A stretch of 64,000 bases of DNA from CALBPI01 sp942491885 (lineage in GTDB: Bacteria; Pseudomonadota; Gammaproteobacteria; Steroidobacterales; Woeseiaceae). Made by a program: the position numbers and the translations under genes. The stretch is taken from assembly GCA_942491885.1 (NCBI GenBank), contig CALOCQ010000002.1, forward strand, positions 310,001-374,000. Direction: 5' to 3'. Positions 34,105 to 43,348 of the stretch are shown one piece after another; position 1 is the first letter of the stretch; the number at the start of each line of letters is the position of its first letter. Below the pieces are notes generated by a model. It did no database searches. It was not told where the DNA came from and saw nothing but the letters and a program-made list of their open reading frames with translations.

Positions 34105-35486
34105 GACACAACCTCGCGCGCCCAATCGGCGAAGCAACGACCACGCTCCTTATAGTCACGGAATGCGTCCTGGCTGGCCGCTGCCGGCGCGAGCAACACG
34201 GTGTCACCGTTACGCACCAGCGCGGCGGCCGCAACCACGGCGGCCTGCAGATCATTACTAAGCGTATGCTCGCGTGCGTTGCTCTCGAGCGCTGCGCGCA
34301 AGTCGTCACGATTCTCACCATAGGCAATGCAATGGCGAACGCGCGACGGCAAGGCGGCGACAAATGCATTGAGGTCTTCGCCCTTACCGCGCCCGCCGGC
34401 GAGCAGGATCACATCGCCGTGCACGGCATTAACCGATGCGAGTGCTGCACCGGTGTTGGTCGCCTTTGAGTCATCGATCCAGGTCACGCCGGCGTGTTCT
34501 GCGATGATCTGGTGACGATGCGCCAGACCTTTGAAGCTACGAACCGCATCCAGCATCGCAGACATCGGCAAGTCCATCGCCGACCCCAATGCGAGCGCCG
34601 CCAGCACATTGGCCGCATTGTGCCGCCCGTGCAGTCCGCTCCCGGCGACCGGCATCAGCACATTGTCTTCGAATGCAAACCACGTCTCACCGGATGACTC
34701 ACGCAGACCAAACTGTCGCGGCCCCGGCTCGCCCATCGTGAACGACAGCGTTAACGCTTGCGGGTCGATCGGCGCGTCGGAGAAATCCTCGTCGGCATTG
34801 GTAATAGCAAATTCGCAATGCGTGTAGATAGCCAGCTTCGCCGCGCGGTAGCGCGCGAGGCTGCCGTGCCAGTCGAGATGGTCCGGCGAGATGTTCAACA
34901 CACAGGCCGCAAGGGCACGCAGGCTGCTGGTGCGTTGCAGCTGAAAGCTCGAGAGCTCGAGCACATAAAATGCAACATCATCATCGACCGGCAAGTCGAG
35001 TACGGGCGTGCCAAGATTGCCGCCGGCGACACCATTGACGTTTGCTGTTTCACACATATGCGCAAGCAGGCTGACGACGGTGCTTTTACCGTTGGAGCCG
35101 GTCACGGCAACAATAGGCGCGGTGGCTTCGGCACAGAACAGATCGATATCGCCAAGTACCGGTACACCCGCATCACGTGCGCGTGCCAGCAAGGGCTCAT
35201 GATCCGGAATGCCTGGCGACGCAATGATCTGATCGAACGCCGAAATATCGATATCGTCGAATGCACCAAGGTGCAGATTTGCATCCGGCAGCGCACGCTT
35301 GAGCGCCTGCGTGTCAGCAGCAGGGTTTCGGTCGGCGAAGGTAGCACCCCGGCCATGCCGTGACAGCCAGCGCGCGACCGAGCCGCCGGTCACGCCGCAA
35401 CCCAGCACCAGCGTTCGCACGCGACTGCCGAGCTTACTTGCCTCGGCGGCCTGGAATGCACACATATTGCCGGGTACAAACATCAT
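34101..35486 (-). CDS. murD: UDP-N-acetylmuramoyl-L-alanine--D-glutamate ligase MurD
   Basis: Adds D-Glu to UDP-MurNAc-L-Ala. LGCGVTGGSVARWL is the N-terminal binding loop, GSNGKSTVVSLLAHM the ATP loop; NISPDHLDWHGS, GRHNAANVLAALAL and DDSKATNTGAALAS follow. The length is 461 aa. The first 22 residues before RTLVLGCG are longer than usual, so a later start is possible, but ATG 35486 gives the 4-base overlap with mraY seen throughout this cluster. Confidence 0.95.
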   Translation of the reverse strand: MMFVPGNMCAFQAAEASKLGSRVRTLVLGCGVTGGSVARWLSRHGRGATFADRNPAADTQALKRALPDANLHLGAFDDIDISAFDQIIASPGIPDHEPLLARARDAGVPVLGDIDLFCAEATAPIVAVTGSNGKSTVVSLLAHMCETANVNGVAGGNLGTPVLDLPVDDDVAFYVLELSSFQLQRTSSLRALAACVLNISPDHLDWHGSLARYRAAKLAIYTHCEFAITNADEDFSDAPIDPQALTLSFTMGEPGPRQFGLRESSGETWFAFEDNVLMPVAGSGLHGRHNAANVLAALALGSAMDLPMSAMLDAVRSFKGLAHRHQIIAEHAGVTWIDDSKATNTGAALASVNAVHGDVILLAGGRGKGEDLNAFVAALPSRVRHCIAYGENRDDLRAALESNAREHTLSNDLQAAVVAAAALVRNGDTVLLAPAAASQDAFRDYKERGRCFADWAREVVS

Positions 35487-36565
35487 CGGATCTTCAGGCT
35501 GGCAAGACCGATCAACACAAGAATCACGGTGATAATCCAGAAACGCACGATGACTTTCGGCTCCGGCCAGCCCTTGAGTTCATAGTGATGATGTAGCGGC
35601 GCCATGCGGAACACGCGCTTGCCGGTTAACTTGAACGAGGCCACCTGAATAATGACGGACAGGGTTTCGATGACAAACACGCCGCCCATGATCACAAGAA
35701 CCAACTCCTGACGGACGATAACGGCAACAATGCCGAGTGCGGCACCCAGTGCCAACGCGCCAACATCGCCCATGAACACTTGTGCGGGGTAGGTGTTGAA
35801 CCAAAGAAAACCGAGCCCGGCACCGGCGATCGCGGCGCAAAACACCAGCACCTCACCGGCGCCCGCGATATAGGGCACACCGAGATACTCGGAAAAATTA
35901 ACGTTCCCGGCGACGTAGGCGAACACGCCCAGCGCACCGCCGACCAACACCGTCGGCATGATCGCGAGGCCATCGAGGCCGTCGGTGAGATTCACCGCGT
36001 TACTGAAGCCGACAACGATGAAGGTTGTAAACAGCACCTGCAGGATGCCGAGCGGCAACACGACGTTCTTCAGGAACGGAAAGATCAGATTGCTGTCAAC
36101 GGGCCCGCTTGCGGTGCGATAAAGAACGATTGCCGCGATTAACGCGAACAAGGTCTGCCAGAACATCTTGTAACGACCGGCCAGACCACGGCTGTCGCGC
36201 AACACCAGCTTCTTCCAGTCATCGTAAAAGCCGATAGCGCCGAATGCGAGGGTCACCAGCACCACTACCCAGACAAACCGATTGCCAAGGTCCGCCCACA
36301 GCAACGTACTGATCGCGACAGCGGTGAGAATAAGCGCACCGCCCATTGTCGGCGTGCCCGCTTTCACCAGGTGCGACTCCGGTCCGTCATCGCGCACCGT
36401 CTGACCGATCTGGCGAATCGTCAGGCGGTTGATCATTGCCGGGCCGATAACAAACGAAATAATCAGCGCCGTCAGTGCACCGAGAATGGCGCGCATCGTC
36501 AGATAGCTGAATACGTTAAAACCGCTCTCGAACTGCGTCAGGTACTCGGCGAGCCATAGCAACAT
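35483..36565 (-). CDS. mraY: Phospho-MurNAc-pentapeptide transferase MraY
   Basis: Inner-membrane enzyme that forms lipid I on undecaprenyl phosphate. Ten membrane segments are expected in 360 aa. Active-site motifs are GFYDDWKK, NAVNLTDGLDGLA, FNTYPAQVFMGDVGALALG and PLHHHYELKGWPE. It begins 2 bases after the murF stop, the only pair in the run from rsmH to ftsQ with an actual gap, and overlaps murD by 4 bases. Confidence 0.97.
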   Translation of the reverse strand: MLLWLAEYLTQFESGFNVFSYLTMRAILGALTALIISFVIGPAMINRLTIRQIGQTVRDDGPESHLVKAGTPTMGGALILTAVAISTLLWADLGNRFVWVVVLVTLAFGAIGFYDDWKKLVLRDSRGLAGRYKMFWQTLFALIAAIVLYRTASGPVDSNLIFPFLKNVVLPLGILQVLFTTFIVVGFSNAVNLTDGLDGLAIMPTVLVGGALGVFAYVAGNVNFSEYLGVPYIAGAGEVLVFCAAIAGAGLGFLWFNTYPAQVFMGDVGALALGAALGIVAVIVRQELVLVIMGGVFVIETLSVIIQVASFKLTGKRVFRMAPLHHHYELKGWPEPKVIVRFWIITVILVLIGLASLKIR

Positions 36566-36567
36566 TG

Positions 36568-37920
36568 CTATTGCCCCCCGCGCGATGACAGAAGCTGCTC
36601 GACGACGCGTTCCATGCGCATCGAGCGCGAGCCCTTGACCAGCACCGTCAGCCCGTCATGCAAACCGGCGGAAACGCTGTCGATCAGCGCCTGAATATCA
36701 TCGTAGTGCGATGCACCTTCACCGAAGCCTGCGACGGCCTTCGCCGACGAAGGCCCGAATGCAAACAAACGCTCCACCCCGGCGTCGCGTAATTGCTGCC
36801 CGACCTCGTAATGCATCTGATCGCTGTCGTTACCAAGCTCACCCATATCGCCGATCACCATCCACGGGTGGGCGGTGGTCGCCGCCAGCGCTTCGCCGGC
36901 AGCCACCATTGATGCGGGGTTTGCGTTGTAGCTGTCATCAATAATGGTTGCGCCATGCCGGCCGGTGCGCGGCGCGAGCCGACCCGGCTCGGCCGCGACT
37001 GTTGCCAACGCAGCGACAATGTCATCGAGCGCAATACCGGCAGCCAACGCCGTTGCTGCTGCACCGCAGGCATTCAATGCATTGTGGCGACCGGACAACT
37101 GCATATGTACGCGCACCTGTCGTTGCTGCGCGTGCAAGGTGAACTGAATACCCGCCTCCGCCAGCGCCCGATAGTCGTCAAACCAGACGTCCGCCGACGG
37201 CGTGCTACCGAACGTGACAATTGACGCTGGCGCCGAAAGCTCGCGCCACAGCGTGACGTATTGATCGTCGGCGTTGATGATCGCGGTGTCACCCTCGCCC
37301 AGCGCATCGAACAGCTCACCCTTGGCGTGGGCGACGCCCTCGATACTGCCGAATCCTTCGAGGTGCGCGGGACCGGCATTAGTAATGATGCCAATTGACG
37401 GATCAACCATGTCCGTCAGCAATGCGATTTCGCCGGCGTGATTGGCGCCCATCTCAAACACGGCACGCTTATGCTCCGGCGACAAACGAAGCAACATCAG
37501 TGGCACACCGATGTCGTTATTCAAGTTACCCTCGGTAGCCAGCGTGTGATCACCGCAGCAGGCCGCAATCAGCGAGCGCATCGTGGTCTTGCCGTTGCTG
37601 CCGGTGATGCCTATGGTCAGCGGCGACATGCGTGCGCGCCAGTCGCGCGCCAGCCTGATCAACGCCTCATGGGTATCGGCAACGGTCAGCTGCGGCAGCG
37701 CGTCTTCGCGATACGCGTCGACGATTGCACCGGCGGCGCCAGCGTCACGCGCAGCCGGCACGAAATCGCCACCGCTGAAATTCGGGCCGTTGAGTGCCAC
37801 GTACAGGGCGCCCGGCGTCATTGTCCGCGTATCGGTCGATACACCGGTGAACGACGCATCGTGCCCGGGCGCATTGGCGCCGATCACTTCTGCCACATGT
37901 CTCAGCGTTGACTGGATCAT
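36568..37920 (-). CDS. murF: UDP-MurNAc-tripeptide--D-Ala-D-Ala ligase MurF
   Basis: Adds the D-Ala-D-Ala dipeptide made by Ddl. SFTGVSTDTRTMTPGALYVAL is followed by ATP loop GITGSNGKTTM, FEMGANHAGEI, NAGPAHLEGFGS, DDSYNANPASM and GDMGELG. The length is 450 aa. It overlaps murE by 4 bases. Confidence 0.96.
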   Translation of the reverse strand: MIQSTLRHVAEVIGANAPGHDASFTGVSTDTRTMTPGALYVALNGPNFSGGDFVPAARDAGAAGAIVDAYREDALPQLTVADTHEALIRLARDWRARMSPLTIGITGSNGKTTMRSLIAACCGDHTLATEGNLNNDIGVPLMLLRLSPEHKRAVFEMGANHAGEIALLTDMVDPSIGIITNAGPAHLEGFGSIEGVAHAKGELFDALGEGDTAIINADDQYVTLWRELSAPASIVTFGSTPSADVWFDDYRALAEAGIQFTLHAQQRQVRVHMQLSGRHNALNACGAAATALAAGIALDDIVAALATVAAEPGRLAPRTGRHGATIIDDSYNANPASMVAAGEALAATTAHPWMVIGDMGELGNDSDQMHYEVGQQLRDAGVERLFAFGPSSAKAVAGFGEGASHYDDIQALIDSVSAGLHDGLTVLVKGSRSMRMERVVEQLLSSRGGQ

Positions 37921-39428
37921 GCGTCCACCCGCCCGCGCTGGCGCAGCGCAATGCGTGCCTCTGCAACATCATCGAACGGCAAACGCTGCCCGTCGACTTG
38001 CTGCGTTTGCTCGTGACCTTTGCCCGCGATAAGCACAAGGTCATCAGTGCCGGCGCCGGAAACGGCAAAATTGATCGCCGTGCGACGGTCGACTTCGACA
38101 TGTCGCGACGTATGAGCCTCCAGGCCGGACAGCATGTCGTCGATAATTGTCATCGGCGCTTCGCTGCGCGGATTGTCACTGGTCAACACCAGCTCATCCG
38201 CATGCATCGCTGCAATTCTCGCCATCTCGGGACGTTTGCCGCGGTCACGATCACCGCCGCTGCCGAAGACACACCACAACTGACCGTTGCATAGCGGGCG
38301 CAGGGCGCTAAGCGCCGCAGCCAATGCGTCCGGCGTGTGCGCGAAATCCACGAACACACCCGGCGCCACATCCGCTACGCGCTGCAATCGTCCCGGCGGC
38401 GCCGATACGCCGGACAGCGCGGCCGACGCATCGGCGACCGACACGCCCAGCGTGAGTAAGGCCGCGAACGCCAGCAACAGATTCTGCACGTTGAAGTCAC
38501 CAATCAGCGAAGACGTCACTACGCCTTGACCGGCGTGACTGGCAACCTCGATCGTCAGTCCTTTTGCCGATGCATGCACGGCATCAGCTGTGACGAAAGC
38601 GCCATCGCCGCGTGCATCGGTGTCGAGCGAGCGCGTAACGCGTATGGCTCGCGAGCGATGCCGACGCCACAGGGTCAAGCCCGCCTCATCGTCGGTACAA
38701 ATGACCCGATGACTGAGCTCAGGGTGATCGAACAACGCGGCTTTAGCGGCAAAGTAGCTTTGCATATCGCCGTGATAGTCGAGATGGTCGCGAGACAGAT
38801 TACTGAATATCGCTGTGTCGATTTGCGTCCCGGCCAGACGCTGCTGGTCAAGCGCGTGTGACGACGCCTCAAGCGCAATTGCGGCGACACCGTCGTCGCG
38901 CAACTTCGCCGCAGCGCGCTGGACGCCGATCGCGTCGGGCGTCGTCAACGCCTGCGGCGCAAGATTACCCGGCCTGCCAGCACCAAGCGTGCCCATGACG
39001 CCGGCATCGATGCCACAGCTACGCAAGGCTTCGGCGACCAGCCAGCTGATACTGGACTTGCCGTTGGTGCCGGTGGTGGCGACAACACGCAAGTGCGTCG
39101 TCGGCTCGGCAAAAAATCGTGCGGCAATGGTGCCGACCGTTGCCCGCCCGCCCGCGAACGACACGACCGGAAGCTGTTCGCGAACAGCCGTGAGGCGCGC
39201 ATCGTCGGAAGGGAGGTCGGTGAGGACCGCGACAGCACCACGGCGCGCTGCATCAAGTGCGAACTCGATACCGTGCCTGGTGCTGCCCTGATAGGCGACA
39301 AAAGCATCTCCCGGACCGGCCTCGGTGCTGTTCGCCGTAATCCCGCTAACATCAATCGACGGTGCGGCGGAGATACCATCCAGCAATGCATCAAGACGCC
39401 AGCCTGTGTTCTGTGTCGCGGCCATCAT
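37917..39428 (-). CDS. murE: UDP-MurNAc-L-Ala-D-Glu--meso-diaminopimelate ligase MurE
   Basis: Adds the third stem-peptide residue. ATP loop GTNGKSS (usually GTNGKTT), NLSRDHLDYHG, and SDNPRSE are seen; DNPR is the signature of meso-diaminopimelate-specific MurE, so the peptidoglycan is of the DAP type. GKGHEQTQ is near the C terminus. The length is 503 aa. It overlaps ftsI and murF by 4 bases each. Confidence 0.96.
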   Translation of the reverse strand: MMAATQNTGWRLDALLDGISAAPSIDVSGITANSTEAGPGDAFVAYQGSTRHGIEFALDAARRGAVAVLTDLPSDDARLTAVREQLPVVSFAGGRATVGTIAARFFAEPTTHLRVVATTGTNGKSSISWLVAEALRSCGIDAGVMGTLGAGRPGNLAPQALTTPDAIGVQRAAAKLRDDGVAAIALEASSHALDQQRLAGTQIDTAIFSNLSRDHLDYHGDMQSYFAAKAALFDHPELSHRVICTDDEAGLTLWRRHRSRAIRVTRSLDTDARGDGAFVTADAVHASAKGLTIEVASHAGQGVVTSSLIGDFNVQNLLLAFAALLTLGVSVADASAALSGVSAPPGRLQRVADVAPGVFVDFAHTPDALAAALSALRPLCNGQLWCVFGSGGDRDRGKRPEMARIAAMHADELVLTSDNPRSEAPMTIIDDMLSGLEAHTSRHVEVDRRTAINFAVSGAGTDDLVLIAGKGHEQTQQVDGQRLPFDDVAEARIALRQRGRVDA

Positions 39429-41152
39429 TGGGTCGCCGCCTGTACCGTGCCTGGCGACGCCAGCGTCGGAATCGCATCCGGCGCTACCGCCAAGAGTCGC
39501 AGCGCCTCGCCCATGACCTCGGCGAATACGGGCGCGGCAACATCGCCGCCGTAGTAGTCGATGCCGGTAGGCTCGTCAATGACGACAACCGCCGCGAGGC
39601 GCGGCGCGGAAGCAGGCACCAGCCCGGCAAAAATGGACAGGTAACGGTCTTCCGAGTAACCCCCGACTGCCGACTTCCATGCCGTGCCAGTCTTTCCCGC
39701 AACCCGATAGCCTGGTATCGAAGCCTTGGTGCCGGTACCACCAGGCAACACGACATGCTCCATCATCGAAAGCACCGCACGAGCAGTATCTTCCCGCAGC
39801 AAGCGCTGACCTTCCGGTGCGCTTTCCAGACGCTGCAGCGAAACCGGCAGCAAGACACCGTCGTTGCCAAGCGCTGCGTAAGCGCGCGTCAGCTGCAATG
39901 CCGTAACGGACAGCCCATAGCCGTAAGCAATGGTCGCCTGACTGATCGCCCGCCAGTCCGAGAAGTGGCTCAGACGACCGGCCGACTCGCCAGGAAAACC
40001 GCTGGTGGTCAAACTGCCCAGACCAAACTGAGCCAGCGTTGCCCACAGCTGCTCCGGATCCATTTTCATCGCAACGCGCGTGATGCCGACATTACTCGAG
40101 CGCGCCATCAGCGTGGTCAGATCAATACGACCGAGGTTGCTGTGATCCTTGATGCGTTTGGCGCCGACCTGAATGAAGCCCGGCGTCGTATCGATGATTG
40201 CGTCAGCCTCAAGCATGCCGTTTTCCAGCGCCGCAGCCATGATCAGCGGCTTGATGCTGGAGCCCGGCTCCATCACATCGGTAATCGCACGGTTACGTTG
40301 CAAACCGGACGTTCGCTGACTGCGATCATTGGGGTTGTATGACGGCTGGTTCACCATCGCCAACACTTCGCCGGTACGCACATCCATAACGACCATGGAA
40401 CCGGACTGCGCGCCATTGCGCTGCATTGCACGTTTCAGCTCGCGGTAGGCAAAGTACTGAATTCGCAGATCGATACTGCTGGTGAGCGTTACACCATGGT
40501 GCGCAGGGCGAATACTTTCGACTTCCTCAATCGCCGTGCCATAGCGATCGCGCAGCTCCCGCTTTGCACCCGGCTTGCCGGCGAGGGAATGGTTATAGGC
40601 GAGTTCCAGCCCTTCCTGGCCGTCATCATCGATATCGGTAAAACCAAGCAAATGACCGACGACCTCGCCTGCGGGGTAGTAGCGTCGGTACTCGCGCTGA
40701 ACGTTAATCCCCGGCAGATTCAATGCATTGACGGCCTCCACCTGCTCCGGGCGCAGATGACGCCCGAGGTAGACGAACTCACTGCCCATTTTGCGGTTGA
40801 TGCTGCGCATCAGTTGCTCAGCGTCCTTGCCCAACGCCTTGGCCAGCAGGGGAAAGTCATCAATCGCCGGCGCCAGCTTTTCGGGTTTCGCCCAAATGCT
40901 ATCCACCGGGGTTGAAATCGCCAGCGGCTCGCCATACCGATCAGTGATCGTACCCCGGTTAGCCGTAATTTCGGCGCTGCGCAGGTGAAGAGAATCTGCC
41001 TTGCGGTTCAAAAACTCCCGCTCGGTGACCTGCCGATAGGCGGTGCCCCCGACCAGCGAAACCGCCATTATCGAAAACAGCCCAGCCAGAAACAGATTTC
41101 GCAACTGAAAACGCTGCACGACGGCACGTTTCTTTTCGGCGGCACGCCTCAT
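39425..41152 (-). CDS. ftsI: Septal transpeptidase FtsI (PBP3)
   Basis: Class B penicillin-binding protein that cross-links septal peptidoglycan. One N-terminal membrane anchor (about residues 19-38), the PBP dimerisation domain (about 60-220), and the transpeptidase domain follow. Active-site motifs are S298-S-I-K (EPGSSIKP), SSN (SSNVGITR) and KTG (AGKTGTAWK). The length of 575 aa is normal. It overlaps ftsL and murE by 4 bases each. Confidence 0.97.
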   Translation of the reverse strand: MRRAAEKKRAVVQRFQLRNLFLAGLFSIMAVSLVGGTAYRQVTEREFLNRKADSLHLRSAEITANRGTITDRYGEPLAISTPVDSIWAKPEKLAPAIDDFPLLAKALGKDAEQLMRSINRKMGSEFVYLGRHLRPEQVEAVNALNLPGINVQREYRRYYPAGEVVGHLLGFTDIDDDGQEGLELAYNHSLAGKPGAKRELRDRYGTAIEEVESIRPAHHGVTLTSSIDLRIQYFAYRELKRAMQRNGAQSGSMVVMDVRTGEVLAMVNQPSYNPNDRSQRTSGLQRNRAITDVMEPGSSIKPLIMAAALENGMLEADAIIDTTPGFIQVGAKRIKDHSNLGRIDLTTLMARSSNVGITRVAMKMDPEQLWATLAQFGLGSLTTSGFPGESAGRLSHFSDWRAISQATIAYGYGLSVTALQLTRAYAALGNDGVLLPVSLQRLESAPEGQRLLREDTARAVLSMMEHVVLPGGTGTKASIPGYRVAGKTGTAWKSAVGGYSEDRYLSIFAGLVPASAPRLAAVVVIDEPTGIDYYGGDVAAPVFAEVMGEALRLLAVAPDAIPTLASPGTVQAATQ

Positions 41153-41553
41153 TGCGATGCCTCCCTTGATTCGGGCAACGCCTCAAACGTCATGCCCAGA
41201 TCACCCGAGACTGGCTCGAGGCCGACGAACCGGTAATCGCCGTCATCGGAAATAAGAAATATTTCGCTGCTGTCGGGACGCTTTAGCGCAAGCGCGCCGG
41301 CCGCCTTTTCCTCGATCAGGCTGTGCGCTGCATAGGCGCGCTGCTCCAGCTGCAAGCGCCCCCATTCGATATTCAACGCATCGCGCTGCTTGGACAATGA
41401 CTGCAACTCAATAAACAGTGCGCGCGACTGATGCTTGGTATAGATCACACCAACCGCCGCGCCGCACAGCGCGATCAATGCCGCGAATGCCAACGTCATG
41501 CCGGTCATGCGTGGCATGCGCGGCGTCAGCGTATTGCGTTGCGCAAGGCTCAT
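41149..41553 (-). CDS. ftsL: Cell division protein FtsL
   Basis: Small bitopic divisome protein. A single membrane segment (about residues 19-40, MTLAFAALIALCGAAVGVIY) is followed by a periplasmic coiled coil (about 42-75, LFIELQSLSKQRDALNIEWGR). The length of 134 aa is a little longer than usual because of a polar C-terminal tail. It is recognised by this layout and by its place between rsmH and ftsI, both with 4-base overlaps. Confidence 0.92.
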   Translation of the reverse strand: MSLAQRNTLTPRMPRMTGMTLAFAALIALCGAAVGVIYTKHQSRALFIELQSLSKQRDALNIEWGRLQLEQRAYAAHSLIEEKAAGALALKRPDSSEIFLISDDGDYRFVGLEPVSGDLGMTFEALPESREASQ

Positions 41554-42488
41554 CGCAGTCGCTCCGCAATTCTGAGCCTGGCGCTGCGCGCACGTGGATT
41601 GCCGGCAATCTCCTCTTCGCTGGCGGTCAGACCACGGCCGATCAAACGCATGCGCGGCCGCGCAGCTTCCGGCATGTCGGGCAGAGGCAGCCCGCGGTAG
41701 ACCGGATCCTCGGCCGCTGCGGCGCGAAGGAAGCGCTTAACAGGACGATCTTCGAGCGAATGAAAGGTAATGAAGCACGCGCGACCGCCCACCCGCAGCA
41801 CTTCTATCACGCTATCCAGCGCCTCCGTGATCTGCTCAAGCTCATGGTTGATACGCATGCGGATAGCCTGAAATGTCTGTGTAGCGGGGTGGCGTTTCGA
41901 CGTCGCGCGGACACGCGCCGGCACCGCGTTTTCAACAATTGTTGCCAGCTGCCCGGTGGTTTCGATCGGCGTACGGTCGCGAGCGGCGATAATCGCCCTG
42001 GCAATCCTTGAGGCAAGGCGCTCTTCACCCAGACGGGCGATGTCACGGCGTAACGTCTTTTCATCAACGCCTGCGATGTAATCGGCGGCAGTTTCCGCCT
42101 GGCGTCGATCCATACGCATATCGAGCGGCCCGTCACGCAGGAAGCTGAAGCCGCGCCCGGCTTCGTCGAGCTGCGGCGATGAGACGCCGAAGTCGAACAA
42201 CACACCATCGACCCGGCCCATCACATCGTTGCGACTGGCAATCGCACCAAGATCCGCGAAAGCGGCATGCTCGATTTCGAACCTTTCGTCACCCGCGAAT
42301 TTAGCGCGCGCTTCTGTCACTGCTGTTTCGTCCCGGTCAATCGCCAAAAGTCGCCCTCGCGATGAGAGGCGTTGCAAAATTGCATCGCTGTGCCCACCAC
42401 GCCCAAAGGTTGCGTCGACGTAGCATCCGTCTTCGCGAACCGCCAGGCCGTCCAGTACCTGTTCGAGTAAAACCGGCAGGTGCGTCAT
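41550..42488 (-). CDS. rsmH: 16S rRNA (cytosine1402-N4)-methyltransferase RsmH
   Basis: SAM-dependent methylation of C1402 in the ribosomal P site. HLPVLLEQVLDGL opens the protein. YVDATFGRGGHSDAIL is the SAM-binding loop; VLFDFGVSSPQLDEAGRGFS and FITFHSLEDRPVKRF follow. I use ATG 42488 (312 aa); GTG 42491 in the same frame would overlap the mraZ stop by one base. It overlaps ftsL by 4 bases. Confidence 0.95.
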   Translation of the reverse strand: MTHLPVLLEQVLDGLAVREDGCYVDATFGRGGHSDAILQRLSSRGRLLAIDRDETAVTEARAKFAGDERFEIEHAAFADLGAIASRNDVMGRVDGVLFDFGVSSPQLDEAGRGFSFLRDGPLDMRMDRRQAETAADYIAGVDEKTLRRDIARLGEERLASRIARAIIAARDRTPIETTGQLATIVENAVPARVRATSKRHPATQTFQAIRMRINHELEQITEALDSVIEVLRVGGRACFITFHSLEDRPVKRFLRAAAAEDPVYRGLPLPDMPEAARPRMRLIGRGLTASEEEIAGNPRARSARLRIAERLR

Positions 42489-42490
42489 CA

Positions 42491-42943
42491 CTACAGCGAC
42501 AACGATTCAAGTTCTGCCGATAGCTCCAGGCCGTCATCGTCTTCTTCAAGCCACTCTGCACGCCGGTCGGCCCAGCGCTGCTCGTCCCATAATTCAAACT
42601 TGCGCCCCTGACCGATCAACATCGCGTGCTTCTCGATACCCGCGAACTCCCTGAGTTCTTTCGGCATCAGCACACGCCCGTGGCCGTCGAGCTCCATTTC
42701 GCTGGCATGACCAATCATCAGGCGCTGCAAGCGGCGGGCGGCTTTTTGCAAACTGGGCAGACGCTCCAGCTTTCTTTCGATATCCTCCCAGTCGGGAAAC
42801 GGATAAATAAGGAGGCAGTAGTCCCGATCAATGGTCGCTACCAATTGGTTCGCACAACGCGCAGCGATGCGTTCGCGATACCGCGTCGGTATTGCGAGTC
42901 GGCCCTTGGCATCGAGCGTCACTTTGGTTGCACCGCGAAACAT
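42491..42943 (-). CDS. mraZ: Transcriptional regulator MraZ
   Basis: First gene of the dcw cluster; an AbrB-like ring-forming DNA-binding protein that represses its own promoter in E. coli. Two MraZ repeats are visible, starting MFRGATKVTLDAKGRLAIP and GHASEMELDGHGRVLMP. ATG 42943 matches the family start exactly and gives 150 aa; the frame is open to 42991 through the operator. Its own binding repeats lie 23-47 bases upstream of the start. Confidence 0.96.
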   Translation of the reverse strand: MFRGATKVTLDAKGRLAIPTRYRERIAARCANQLVATIDRDYCLLIYPFPDWEDIERKLERLPSLQKAARRLQRLMIGHASEMELDGHGRVLMPKELREFAGIEKHAMLIGQGRKFELWDEQRWADRRAEWLEEDDDGLELSAELESLSL

Positions 42944-42965
42944 GATCGAAAATTTGACGGGAAAA

Positions 42966-42990
42966 TCCCATCTCTCCCCACTTTTACCCA
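42966..42990 (-). promoter_or_regulatory. MraZ operator: three TGGGN repeats
   Basis: On the minus strand TGGGT, TGGGG and TGGGA (42990-42986, 42980-42976, 42970-42966) are separated by exactly 5 bases each. This is the known MraZ site architecture. They lie just downstream of the predicted transcription start, where bound protein would block RNA polymerase. Confidence 0.88.
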
Positions 42991-42999
42991 CTTCGTGAC

Positions 43000-43028
43000 A
43001 CTATAGGTAGGGCATTTTTGGCCGTCAA
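43000..43028 (-). promoter_or_regulatory. Sigma70 promoter of the dcw cluster (Pmra)
   Basis: TTGACG (43028-43023), a 17-base spacer and TATAGT (43005-43000) on the minus strand. The expected start is near 42993, immediately before the MraZ repeats. Confidence 0.82.
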
Positions 43029-43290
43029 CCGATTACGTCAAATACTGGTTACCAGACAGTGACTTAGCACCGGAAGCGCATGCTTGCAGAGCGAAAACGG
43101 CCCGAATTACGGACGAAAATTCAGGGTGTTACAGCTACTTTCTCATGCAACGGTGACCAATTAGTCGTTGGACTGCGACAAGCGCCAGACACGCCATCTA
43201 ACCACCCAGGTTGCGCAAGCCCCGATTTCAGGCCGCCCGGACAGCAATCAGACTGACGTCACAAAGTGGCGATCTGGTGGCGAAAACAGC
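43029..43290. other. mraZ-rnpB intergenic region, no gene recognised
   Basis: Between the dcw promoter and the tail of rnpB. The plus-strand frame 43168-43413 runs into the rnpB gene and is Ser/Arg-rich without family resemblance; I do not call it. No further repeat or promoter is convincing. Confidence 0.5.
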
Positions 43291-43326
43291 AAGAAAAGCG
43301 CCTTCGCGCCCAAGCGGCGACGCGCT
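43291..43326 (-). terminator. Candidate rnpB terminator
   Basis: Minus strand: AGCGC (43326-43322) can pair with GCGCT (43301-43297) around an internally structured loop, followed by TTTCTT. It starts 23 bases after the predicted RNA 3' end. The stem is short, so the call is weak. Confidence 0.35.
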
Positions 43327-43348
43327 CGCCGGCATCAGGAAGGAAAAT

